Assembly (NCBI GenBank): GCA_016218765.1
Contig: JACRCZ010000129.1
Coordinates: 1 to 61,645, forward strand
DNA: 61,645 nt
Direction: 5' to 3'
Origin: Deltaproteobacteria bacterium
GTDB taxonomy: Bacteria > Myxococcota_A > Polyangia > DRWM01 > JAAZOP01
Shown here: in pieces, positions 49,816 through 57,897 of the stretch
How positions within the stretch are numbered: position 1 is the stretch's first letter
Layout of the letters: each line of letters opens with the position of its first letter
The notes under the pieces: generated by a model
The model's database searches: none
Told to the model about the DNA's origin: nothing
What the model saw: the letters and a program-made list of their open reading frames with translations, nothing else
Translations under genes and position numbers: made by a program

Positions 49816-49846
49816 GGCTTGGAAAGAGGGGGTCAGCTCCGGTTCT

Positions 49847-52800
49847 TCATCTTCCGTTGCCGCCGCGCCCGGCCCGCCGCCCTCTCCGCGCCTTCTTCCA
49901 CGCGACGACAAGGAACAGGAGGCCGACGCCGAGCCCCGCGGCGCCGTTCGTCCCCGCCACCCCGCACGAGCACCCCCCTCCACCCGTGTACGCCGTCCCG
50001 CCGTCCCCTCCATCCTCCGCGTCCTCACCCGCGTCCGAGGCGTCCTCCCCTCCATCGCCCGCGTCCGGGTAGCACTCGTCGGGCAGCGGGCGCGGGAACG
50101 TGGGGGGCGTCTCGGCGGAGCAGTCGAGCGGCGACGCGGCGACGGTGTGCGCGCCGTGCTCGAGCGGCGTCTCGTAGTTGCCGGTGTTGCGGTTGTCGTG
50201 GCGGAAGCTCTCCCAGGAGATCGCGCCCTCGGCGTCGGCGGTCGTGTTCCAGGCGTAGAGCCAGCCGGCGCGGGTGGGCTGGACGACTTCCAGGAGGCCG
50301 TCGCCGTCGATGTCGCCGATGGCGGGCGCGGCGATCAGCCACTGGCCAGTGAACTTGGGCCAGCCGGCCGGCTCGCGGCCGCAGCCGTCGAAGGCGTGAA
50401 CGAAGTAGCCGCCGCTGCCCGAGACGACCTCCGGGTAGCCGTCGCCCGACAGGTCGGCGACGCTGGGGTTCATGAAGAACTGCCAGTCCTCGACCTTGCG
50501 CGCGAAGCCGGGGAGCATGCGCGAGTCCGCGCCGGACCAGGCGCTGATCTGATGATCGAACGCGACGGCCTTGCTGCCGGCCGCGAGGTTGAGCGCGGCC
50601 TGCGTGCTGGCGCCGCCCAGGACCATGTCGGCCAACCCGTCCTGGTCGAGGTCGCCGAAGGACGGGTAGGCGAAGATGTTGAACGTGGGGCGTTCCTTGG
50701 AGTTGGCGAGGTCGCCGAAGGAGACGGTGTTGAGCTGCCGGGCGGTGCGGGCGGAGTCGCCGGGCGCGCGCGGCGGCTGCTGGCCGGTGAAGATCCACAG
50801 CGACGGGCTGGCGTTGCCGAACGTGGCGATGTCGACCACGTCGTCGTGGTCGACGTCGGCGAGCGCGGCCGAGGTCGGCACGCCGCGCGAGATGTGCGCG
50901 CCGCCGAACAGCGGGGCGCTCCAGACGGGAATCGGCCAGTTGGGGTGGAACGGGCCGCCTTCGTGCAGGTTGCCGTCGCCGTGGACCAGGTAGAAGCGGC
51001 CGTCGTAGCCCGAGCCGTACGACTCGTTGCTGCCGACGGCCAGGTCCAGGATGCCGTCGCCGTCGAAGTCGGCGACGGCGGGGGTGGTCATGATCCGCGC
51101 CCGCTCCCGCGGCTCGGCCGTCACGTTGGGGTCCGAGATCAGCACGGGGAAGCCATCGACCGGCGTGCCGTCCGGGTTCCACGCGTAGACGTGGCTGTCG
51201 TACGCCGCCGCCACAATTTCCAGGTCGCCGTCACCCAGCAGGTCGACCAGCACGGGCGAGGCGAAGAAGCCGATGTCGATCGGATGGTCGGGGTCGGCGG
51301 GCGGCGAGAGCGACGGATCGCAGCCGACGGGGAACCCGCCGGCGACCGTGCCGTCGGCGTGCCAGACCCAGACCTGGCCCTCCTCCGTCGCCACGACCAC
51401 CTCGAGCCCGCCGTCCCCCGTCAGGTCCGCGATTGCGGGCGAGGCGACGATCGCGGAACGCTGCTGGTCCGGATCGATCGCGGCGTCGAACGCGGCGGAG
51501 CCGCGGTACGAGTTCAGGTCGCCGGGATCCATGCCCGGCAGCAGGCGCACGTGCACCGGCCAGCCGGGAGCCTCGGTGCCGTCGTGGCGCATCGCGTGGA
51601 CGTCGCCGTCCGCGGTCGCCAGGACGACGTCGCGCACGCCGTCGCCATCGATGTCGGCGAGCTTGGGCGACGACTCGCCGGACGCTCCCATCCAGCGCGG
51701 GAAGCCGGGGAGGGCGTCGGGGTCGTGGTGCACCGCGATCGCCTTGCGGAACTCCGCCGGCGCGTCGCCGATCGCGCCGGCGTAGTGGGCGACGGCCCGC
51801 ACGCGGAACGTGACCGTCCAGCGGTTCCAGGACGATCCGGGGTTGTCGATCGTCAGCCCCGTGAGGGCCAGGCGCGCCAGCTCGCCGTCGAGCGCCGCGG
51901 TCTCGCCCGTGCCGGAATCCAGCACGGTGAAATCGCCCTCCAGCGGCTCGATCCCGGGCGCCCAGGCGACCTCCCAGTCGAACGACGGGGCCCGGTCGGC
52001 CGCGATCCGGCCGGCGAGCAGCACCTCGGGCCGCAATGCGGGGTCGAAGACCTCGAACCAGACCGGCTGGACGAGATCGATTTCCGGCGGGACGGCGCCG
52101 TCGCGCAGGCGGTCCAGGGCCGTGCGGATGTTGGTGCGCCCGTAGCCGAAGCGCTGGTCCCAGCCCTGCCATGAGGGGTACTTCGTCTCGTCGCACACCC
52201 GCTCCTCGTACGGGACCCAGATGTCGTCGACGGTGGTCGACAGGAGCTGGCGGATCTCGCCGGGGAGCAGGGGCGGGTCGAGGCCCATCTGCAAAGCCTG
52301 GGCGTAGAGCAGGCCGACCATGCCCGAGGTCTTCCCGGTGGCCTCGGAAGAGCAGCCGGTGCCCGGGGTGGAGAGGAGGAGCTGGGCGCCGTGGTTGGTG
52401 CAGTTGTTGTAGTTGAGGAACGTCGTCGAAAGCTGCGGCTCGGAATCGTCGTAGCGGATGGCATGGACGTACAGGGTATGGTCGGCGGTGCCCGGGTAGT
52501 TGTGATGGAAGCTGTTCTCGTCGGCGGCGCTGGCGACGATGGTGACGCCGCGGTCGTAGGCGTAGTCCATCGCCTCGCGGGCGAAGGAGGACATGTCGAC
52601 GGTGCCGAGGGCCTCCTGGATGACGGAGGCGCCCGAGTCGACGGCGAAGACGACCGCCTGGGAGAAGATCTGGACGTCGGTGACGAAGGAGTCGCCGACG
52701 CGGACCATCAACGGCCGGCAGAGGGGGCAGACGCCGGCGCCGCCCGCGCCGTTGTTGGTCTCCGCGCAGGAGTCGCGCGCCTCGCCGGTGCCGTGGCCGA

Positions 52801-53494
52801 AGCGGGTCTCGTCATAGGGGTCGTTGTCGTGCTTGAAGAAGTCCCACCCCGAGATGTCGTCGGTGTAGCCGTTGGCGTCCTCGTCGATGCCGTTGGAGAA
52901 GGCGCGGATGAGGTCGCCGGGGTCGAGGAGGCCGTTGCCGTTGAGGTCGGTGACGCGGGTGTCGGCGGCGTAGTCGTCGATGTTGGCCACGCCGTCGCCG
53001 TTGGCGTCGTGCTCCGCCGCGCCCTCGGGCAGCGGCAGCTCGCCGGTGTTGATGTAGATCTTGCGCACCAGCTCGCGCTGCTCCCAGTAGATGCCGGTGT
53101 CGAGCACGGCGATGACGACGCGCGGGTCGCCGATCGTGACCTGCCACGCGCGGTCGACGTGCGAGCCCGCGCCGAGCTCCAGCTCCTCCTCCCGGTGGCC
53201 GGGAACCGAGGTGAACTCGGGAGGCATGAAGCTCCACAGCTCCCACATCCCGCCGAAGCCCTCCTCGTTCGGACCGTAGTCCGGGTCGTCGGGCCAGTTC
53301 GCCGCTTCGGCCAGCTCCGCTCGCGTCGCGTCGGGGTTCGGCCAGTCCGGGTTGGCGGCATCGGCCGGCACGGCCAGGCCCAGGGCGACCAGCGCGGCCA
53401 CCGCGCCGGCAACTCCGGCCCTGCGGCACTCGCCCCGCCGCCGGATTCCGCTGTTCCCGCCCCTGCTGCCCCATCGGTGTCCATCGGTGTTCAT
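49847..53494 (-). CDS. Secreted subtilisin-like (S8) protease with FG-GAP repeats and MYXO-CTERM-like tail
   Basis: A 1215-residue exported protease. A signal peptide (AAGV..ALVALGLAVPADA) precedes an S8 domain with Asp132 (VIAVLDTG), His234 (FGHGTGEARD) and Ser383 (CSSEATGKTSG). Two calcium-binding-type loops (DANGDGVANIDDY, DLNGNGLLDPGD) are inserted between Asp and His. The oxyanion segment, usually AAGN, reads SAADEN. Residues about 600-1110 hold about seven FG-GAP/VCBS-like repeats (GDGVRDVVLATADGDV, GDGDLEIVAAAYDSHV). The end is Asp/Glu-rich, then GGGCSC, one transmembrane helix and Arg-rich residues, like MYXO-CTERM. The ATG lies within a dispersed repeat. Confidence 0.9.
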   Translation of the reverse strand: MNTDGHRWGSRGGNSGIRRRGECRRAGVAGAVAALVALGLAVPADAANPDWPNPDATRAELAEAANWPDDPDYGPNEEGFGGMWELWSFMPPEFTSVPGHREEELELGAGSHVDRAWQVTIGDPRVVIAVLDTGIYWEQRELVRKIYINTGELPLPEGAAEHDANGDGVANIDDYAADTRVTDLNGNGLLDPGDLIRAFSNGIDEDANGYTDDISGWDFFKHDNDPYDETRFGHGTGEARDSCAETNNGAGGAGVCPLCRPLMVRVGDSFVTDVQIFSQAVVFAVDSGASVIQEALGTVDMSSFAREAMDYAYDRGVTIVASAADENSFHHNYPGTADHTLYVHAIRYDDSEPQLSTTFLNYNNCTNHGAQLLLSTPGTGCSSEATGKTSGMVGLLYAQALQMGLDPPLLPGEIRQLLSTTVDDIWVPYEERVCDETKYPSWQGWDQRFGYGRTNIRTALDRLRDGAVPPEIDLVQPVWFEVFDPALRPEVLLAGRIAADRAPSFDWEVAWAPGIEPLEGDFTVLDSGTGETAALDGELARLALTGLTIDNPGSSWNRWTVTFRVRAVAHYAGAIGDAPAEFRKAIAVHHDPDALPGFPRWMGASGESSPKLADIDGDGVRDVVLATADGDVHAMRHDGTEAPGWPVHVRLLPGMDPGDLNSYRGSAAFDAAIDPDQQRSAIVASPAIADLTGDGGLEVVVATEEGQVWVWHADGTVAGGFPVGCDPSLSPPADPDHPIDIGFFASPVLVDLLGDGDLEIVAAAYDSHVYAWNPDGTPVDGFPVLISDPNVTAEPRERARIMTTPAVADFDGDGILDLAVGSNESYGSGYDGRFYLVHGDGNLHEGGPFHPNWPIPVWSAPLFGGAHISRGVPTSAALADVDHDDVVDIATFGNASPSLWIFTGQQPPRAPGDSARTARQLNTVSFGDLANSKERPTFNIFAYPSFGDLDQDGLADMVLGGASTQAALNLAAGSKAVAFDHQISAWSGADSRMLPGFARKVEDWQFFMNPSVADLSGDGYPEVVSGSGGYFVHAFDGCGREPAGWPKFTGQWLIAAPAIGDIDGDGLLEVVQPTRAGWLYAWNTTADAEGAISWESFRHDNRNTGNYETPLEHGAHTVAASPLDCSAETPPTFPRPLPDECYPDAGDGGEDASDAGEDAEDGGDGGTAYTGGGGCSCGVAGTNGAAGLGVGLLFLVVAWKKARRGRRAGRGGNGR

Positions 53495-53504
53495 CGGTGG
53501 TTCC
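53471..53504. repeat. CATCGGTG 10-bp period repeat, copy 2, overlapping the subtilase start
   Basis: CCATCGGTGT, CCATCGGTGT, TCATCGGTGG in a 10-bp phase, then TTCC. It matches the repeat at 28299-28335 except for T/G at one position per unit. The protease start codon (53494) and its first eight codons lie inside it. Confidence 0.6.
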
Positions 53505-53534
53505 TTCTCCCTCCGCCCCGGATCCCGACAACGC

Positions 53535-53561
53535 TGCTTTGCGAGGCGTCCCTTGCGTGCT
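53535..53561 (-). repeat. CGCAAGG-type word repeat, copy 2
   Basis: On the minus strand it holds CGCAAGGGACGCC (53557-53545) and TCGCAAAG, matching the element at 27284-27296. It lies between the subtilase and DUF72 genes. Confidence 0.45.
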
Positions 53562-53592
53562 ATGGAGTCGCCTCGGGGATGGAGCGTAGCAC

Positions 53593-54351
53593 ATGGGCGA
53601 GATGAACGTGCGCGTCGGATGTTCCGGCTTCGCGGTCGACCGCAAGCGGTACCAGGAGGCCCTGGACTTCGTCGAGCTGGGGGACACGCGGCGCGCGTTG
53701 CCGAAACCGGACAAGTTCAGCCGGATGCGCATGTCGGCTCCTCCCGGCTTCCGTTTCGCGATGGTGGCGCCGGAGGCCCTGTCCGATCCGGAGCAGTGCG
53801 AGGGGCTGGCGGGCGATCCGCGCGGCTACGGTGCAATGCGGCCGACGCCGGAGAACATCGCGCTCCTGGAGCGGACGGTCGCGGCGGCCCGGCGTCTGGA
53901 CGCCGTGGTGCGGCTGCACACGACGCCCGACCTGGGCGCGGGTCCCGACGCCTTCGACCGCTTCCGCGCGCTGCTCGACGCCGTCGATCGCCGCGACCTG
54001 GTGTTCGCCTGGGAGTCGCGCGGCGTGCTGACGGCACGCGAGATCATCCGCTGGGCGGAGAAGCTCGACGTGCTCCCCGTGGTGGATCCGTTCCAGGACG
54101 ACGCCCCGGACGGACCCGCCGGCTACATCCGCATCCACACGCTGATGACGTTGACGGGGGACCTGCACGCCGAGCACCTGGAGAAGATCGTCGAGCGGGC
54201 GGGGCGCCATGCGGAGACGTACGTGGTCTTCGACACCCCGCACGCGTTCCGCGACGCCGTCGCCCTGCGGCGTCTGCTCGCGCAGGGCCCGCCCGCGCCC
54301 GGCGCGGGCCCCGAGCCCGACGCGGCGGACGAGGCGGTCACCGAGCCGTAG
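53593..54351 (+). CDS. DUF72-domain protein
   Basis: A 252-residue TIM-barrel-like protein of the DUF72/YecE family. It begins NVRVGCSGFAVDRKRYQ, with a typical VGxSGF turn, and has the family's KPDKFSRMRMSAPPGFRFAM region and YIRIHTLMTLTGDLHAEHL near the end. Function in the family is unclear; nuclease or sugar-related roles have been proposed. A second ATG (53602) matches the family start better than the first. It is preceded by a CGCAAGG repeat and followed by a hairpin. Confidence 0.85.
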   Translation: MGEMNVRVGCSGFAVDRKRYQEALDFVELGDTRRALPKPDKFSRMRMSAPPGFRFAMVAPEALSDPEQCEGLAGDPRGYGAMRPTPENIALLERTVAAARRLDAVVRLHTTPDLGAGPDAFDRFRALLDAVDRRDLVFAWESRGVLTAREIIRWAEKLDVLPVVDPFQDDAPDGPAGYIRIHTLMTLTGDLHAEHLEKIVERAGRHAETYVVFDTPHAFRDAVALRRLLAQGPPAPGAGPEPDAADEAVTEP

Positions 54352-54355
54352 GACT

Positions 54356-54380
54356 TGCGGGCGAACCGGAGTTCGCGCAA
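54356..54380. terminator. Imperfect hairpin and CGCAAAG repeat (copy 3) downstream of the DUF72 gene
   Basis: TTGCGGGCGAAC-CGGA-GTTCGCGCAA: a 10-bp stem with a 2-nt bulge. The right arm is the CCGGAGTTCGCGCAA sequence also found at 27274-27288, and CGCAAAG words follow it to about 54392. A terminator role is possible; no T-run follows. Confidence 0.35.
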
Positions 54381-54448
54381 AGAGCGCAAAGGAACGCACC
54401 CTTCGGCGAGCTCGGGGCGCCTTCGGCGAAGGACGTCAAGGAGGGACG

Positions 54449-55894
54449 ATGAGCCTCTCCGCGAGCGAGATCGCGCTGGTCGTGGAGGACCTGCGCGGGC
54501 GCGCGGTGCCCGCCTTCCTCCAGCGCGTGCGGTCGATCGCGGAGGAGGGGCTCCTGCTCGAGCTGCGCGTGCCCGGCGCCGACCGCCTGCTCCTGGTGTC
54601 CCTGGAGCCCACGGCGTCGCGGATCCTGCTGGTCGAGCCCGGCACGACGACGGCGCGGACGCCGGAAGGCTTCGCCCGCACGCTGCACCAGACGCTGGCC
54701 GGCTCGAAGCTGACAGGGCTGGCCCACGACGCCGGGGACCGCGCGGTCCGGCTCGAATTCGGCCGTCGCACGCTGGTCCTGGAGCTGACCGCGCGGCATG
54801 CCAACGCCTTCCTGCTCGACGAAGCCGGGATCATCCGTTCGTCGTACCGGCCGAGCCAGTCGCGCAAGCGGGGCCTCCTGTGGGGTCTGCCCTACCAGCC
54901 GCCGCTGGCGAAACCCGCCGCGCCGTGGGTCACGGCGCCGAGCCGCTTCGCGCCGGGACCCGATCTGCACGCCGCGATCGCGGCGGCGTACGAGAGCCTG
55001 GCGGCGCAGGTCGTCGAGACCGCGCGACGCCGCGCGGCGCTGGGCCGCCTGCGGGGCGAGGTGCGGCGCCTGGAGCGCCTGACGGAGGCGCTCCAGCGCG
55101 ATCTCGCCGAGGCGGCGACGGCGGAGGTGTGGCGCCGGCGCGGCGAGCTGCTCAAGACGGCGCCCGCCGACCTGCCGCGCGGCGCGCGCTCCGTCCGCCT
55201 CACCGACTGGTTCGACCCGGCGGCGCCCGAGGTCGACGTGCCGCTGGACCCGGCCCTGTCGCTGCGCGCGAACCGCGAGCGCTGCTTCGCACGCGCGCGG
55301 AAGCTCGGCCGCCGCCCGGAGACCGTCGCGCCCCGCCTGGAGGCCGCCCGGCGCGGCCTCCGCGCCGCGCTCGACGACCTCGACGTCCTGGATACCGCCC
55401 CGTGGGACGACCCGGACGCCCGGTCGGCGCTCGAACGCTGGGTCCCGGCCGGGACGGCGTCCCGCCCCCCGCCGCGGCGCCCGCGGGGGCCGCAGGAGCA
55501 CGTGCCCTACCGGTCGTTCCGGTCCGCCGACGGGCACGAGATCCTCGTGGGGAAGTCCGCGCGCGACAACGACCGGCTGACCTTCCAGCTCGCGCGGGGC
55601 TGGGACGGGTGGCTGCACGCGGCCGGCGCCGCCGGCTCCCACGTCGTCGTGCGCGTGCCGAAAGGGCGGCTCGTCACCGACGCGGCCGTGCGCGACGCCG
55701 CCCTGCTCGCCCTGCACTACTCGAAGCTGGGGCCGGGCGGCGAGGGCGAGGTGTACGTCGCGCGACGCTGCGACGTCCGCCGGGTGCGCGGCGGGGCGCC
55801 GGGACAGGTGACGGTGACGCACGAGCGGCGGGTATGGGTGCGCATCGACCCGGCACGCCTGCGCGAGGTCCTCGACGGCGTGACGGACCCATGA
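54449..55894 (+). CDS. rqcH: RqcH/NFACT-family ribosome quality-control protein
   Basis: A 481-residue member of the NEMF/Rqc2/RqcH family, which binds obstructed large ribosomal subunits and adds alanine tails to stalled chains. It has an NFACT-N domain (about residues 1-165), a basic coiled coil (about 180-250, LGRLRGEVRRLERL) and NFACT-R from about residue 350 (FRSADGHEILVGKSARDND, then GWDGWLHAAGAAGSHVVVR). It is shorter than the 550-580 residues typical of Bacillus RqcH, mainly in the middle domain. The ATG follows AAGGAGG. The next ORF overlaps its stop. Confidence 0.88.
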   Translation: MSLSASEIALVVEDLRGRAVPAFLQRVRSIAEEGLLLELRVPGADRLLLVSLEPTASRILLVEPGTTTARTPEGFARTLHQTLAGSKLTGLAHDAGDRAVRLEFGRRTLVLELTARHANAFLLDEAGIIRSSYRPSQSRKRGLLWGLPYQPPLAKPAAPWVTAPSRFAPGPDLHAAIAAAYESLAAQVVETARRRAALGRLRGEVRRLERLTEALQRDLAEAATAEVWRRRGELLKTAPADLPRGARSVRLTDWFDPAAPEVDVPLDPALSLRANRERCFARARKLGRRPETVAPRLEAARRGLRAALDDLDVLDTAPWDDPDARSALERWVPAGTASRPPPRRPRGPQEHVPYRSFRSADGHEILVGKSARDNDRLTFQLARGWDGWLHAAGAAGSHVVVRVPKGRLVTDAAVRDAALLALHYSKLGPGGEGEVYVARRCDVRRVRGGAPGQVTVTHERRVWVRIDPARLREVLDGVTDP

Positions 55895-55980
55895 CCGACA
55901 ACGCGCATTCTTGCGTCGCGGGCGGCGGCGTGTTCGACTCCACCGATCCGCGGAGGATCGGAGCAGGGGAGGGCGGATGA
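55891..55980 (+). CDS. 29-residue coupled ORF between rqcH and the CHASE4 gene
   Basis: Its ATG overlaps the rqcH stop (ATGA, 55891-55894) and its TGA overlaps the CHASE4 gene start (ATGA, 55977-55980). It encodes a Gly/Asp/Arg-containing peptide with one Cys. It may be a coupling leader that carries ribosomes across the gap, or chance coding in a short spacer. No homologue is recognised. Confidence 0.4.
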   Translation: MTDNAHSCVAGGGVFDSTDPRRIGAGEGG

Positions 55981-56894
55981 CCACGGACACGAAGGCCCGG
56001 CTCGTCGCGCTCGGCCTCGTCGTCGGCGCGTGCGCGTCGCTCGGCGGTGCCGCCGCGTGGATCGCGATGGAACGCTTCGCGGTGGTCGAGCGCGACGGCG
56101 TCCGGCGCAACCTGCTCCGCGCGCGCACGGCGATCGAGGACTACCTGGTGGTGCTCAAGGGGAAGGCGGGCGACTGGGCGCAGTGGGACGAGGCCTACGA
56201 GTTCGTCGTGCACCCGACGCCGGAGTGGATCGACACCAACGTTCCCACCAACTCGCTCGTGCAGCTCGACTTGAATCTCGTGGCCTTCCTCGACGTGGAC
56301 GGCCGGACGGTGTTCGCCAAGGCCGTCGACGCGGCGACGGGCAACCCGATGCCGGTGCCGGCGCCGTTCGACCGGCAGCTTCCGCTGGATTCGCCCCTGA
56401 TGCCGCCCGGAGACGCGGTGGGCGGGGTGTCGGGGGCGATGATGGTCGGCGACCGCTGCCTGTTCGCGGCGGCACGCCCGATCCTGACCAGCGCCGGCCG
56501 CGGGCCCGCGCGCGGGACCCTGATCTTCGCGCGGTTCCTCGACGAGCCGTTCGTCGAACGGCTGCGGACGGTGTCGCGGGTGGATCTCTCGTTCCTGCCG
56601 TACGACGGCGAGCCGCTGCCGCGGGACTTTCGCGAGGCCCGGGACGCGCTCGAATCGGTCGACGACGTCCGGATCGAGGACGTGGACGACGAGCGGATGG
56701 CGGCGTTCGGGCTGCTGGCGGGTCTGGACGGGCGGCCGGTGCTCGTGGCGCGCGTGGTGCTGCCGCGCGTGGTGCGATCGGTCGCGTGGTCGGCGGTGTG
56801 GCGTTTCGCTGGTGCCGCCGGCAGCGTCGCGGTCGTCTTCGGCATGGCGGCTTTCCTGCTGCTCGGCGCGCGGTCGGGGCGGAAGCCTGCCTGA
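55977..56894 (+). CDS. Orphan CHASE4-domain membrane sensor protein
   Basis: A 305-residue protein with two transmembrane helices (about residues 9-31 and 270-295) flanking an extracytoplasmic CHASE4 domain. The CHASE4 hallmark is the tryptophan-rich start KAGDWAQWDEAYEFV with the following DTNVPTNSLVQLDLNLVAFLD region. Only about ten residues follow the second helix, so it has no kinase, HAMP, GGDEF or other output domain of its own. It would need a partner protein to signal. The ATG follows a GGGGAGGG run. It is coupled to the 29-residue ORF and through it to rqcH. Confidence 0.85.
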   Translation: MTTDTKARLVALGLVVGACASLGGAAAWIAMERFAVVERDGVRRNLLRARTAIEDYLVVLKGKAGDWAQWDEAYEFVVHPTPEWIDTNVPTNSLVQLDLNLVAFLDVDGRTVFAKAVDAATGNPMPVPAPFDRQLPLDSPLMPPGDAVGGVSGAMMVGDRCLFAAARPILTSAGRGPARGTLIFARFLDEPFVERLRTVSRVDLSFLPYDGEPLPRDFREARDALESVDDVRIEDVDDERMAAFGLLAGLDGRPVLVARVVLPRVVRSVAWSAVWRFAGAAGSVAVVFGMAAFLLLGARSGRKPA

Positions 56895-57016
56895 GCCCGC
56901 GCCCTTGCGGCGGCTCCTTGCCGCCCGGGTCCGGATCGAATATGTCGGCGGCGGCGCCGCGGCGGGCGCCGGAGGTGGTGGCATGGATCGTCCCGGCGGA
57001 AGGAGCGCGTAAGGCA

Positions 57017-57883
57017 ATGGCGGCGGGCAAGCGGAAGGCGCAGGGCGGCAAGGCGCGGAAGCCGGCGCCGGCACGCGCGAAATCGGTGGGGCTCGGTCGT
57101 GCCGCGACGTCCGCCGTGCGGACCAGCTTCGGCCGCTTCTGCTGGTACGACCTGGCGACGACCGACGTCCCCGGCTCGCTGCGCTTCTACGGCGAGCTGC
57201 TCGGCTGGACGATCCGGTCGACCGACATGGGGCCGATGGGCGCGTACCACGTCGTCTCGGCCGGCGGTGCCGAGTTCGCCGGCGTGATGCCGCTGGCCTC
57301 GCGCGACACCCCGCCGTGCTGGCTCGGGCACGTCGGCGTGCCGGACATCGGCACGGCGTGCACCGAGACCACCAAGGCCAAGGGCTCGATCCACCGGCCC
57401 CCGACGTCGATCCCCGGCGCCGGCGGGTTCGCGGTGGTCGGCGACCCGACGGGCGGCGTCGTGGCGCCGATCCAGCTCGCCGGCCCGCCGCCCCGCGACC
57501 TCGCCGCAGCCTCGGTCCCGGGCCTCATCGCCTGGAACGAATTGGTCACGTCCGACCCCGCCATGGCAGGCGCGTTCTACGCCCACGTCTTCGGCTGGAC
57601 GATCCATCCCGTCGAGCTCACGGGCTCGCCGTACTGGGTCTTCCGCCACCAGGGCGACGACGTGGCGGGGATGATCGAGGCGCCCGCGTCGCCGGTGCCC
57701 GAGCCGGCTTCGTGGATGGTGTACTTCCACGTCGCGGACGCCGACGCCGTCGCGGCGAAGGTCGCGGGGCTCGGCGGCGCCGTGCTGATCCCGCCGTTCG
57801 ACGTCGCGACGGTCGGTCGCTGCGCGCTCATCGCCGACCCTGCCGGGGTGACCTTCCGCATCGTCCGCCCCGAAGAGGAGTAG
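57017..57883 (+). CDS. Double VOC-domain (glyoxalase/dioxygenase-fold) protein
   Basis: A 288-residue cytoplasmic protein with two tandem vicinal-oxygen-chelate domains at about residues 36-155 and 170-288. Recognisable parts are FCWYDLATTDVPGSLRFYG, and WNELVTSDPAMAGAFYAHVF with VYFHVADADAVAAKV in the second. The first 27 residues are Lys/Arg/Ala-rich. The ATG at 57017 has only a weak ribosome site; an in-frame ATG at 56942 would add 25 residues. VOC domains cover many enzymes, including metal-dependent and antibiotic-binding proteins, so the function is open. It is convergent with the next gene, with 14 bp between stops. Confidence 0.85.
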   Translation: MAAGKRKAQGGKARKPAPARAKSVGLGRAATSAVRTSFGRFCWYDLATTDVPGSLRFYGELLGWTIRSTDMGPMGAYHVVSAGGAEFAGVMPLASRDTPPCWLGHVGVPDIGTACTETTKAKGSIHRPPTSIPGAGGFAVVGDPTGGVVAPIQLAGPPPRDLAAASVPGLIAWNELVTSDPAMAGAFYAHVFGWTIHPVELTGSPYWVFRHQGDDVAGMIEAPASPVPEPASWMVYFHVADADAVAAKVAGLGGAVLIPPFDVATVGRCALIADPAGVTFRIVRPEEE

Positions 57884-57897
57884 GGCGGCCCCCCGGC

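Noticed and set aside
53539..53566. Promoter TTGCGA-N16-TATGGA before the DUF72 gene
   Set aside because: The -35 lies inside a dispersed repeat and the spacing is short, so I could not separate it from repeat sequence.
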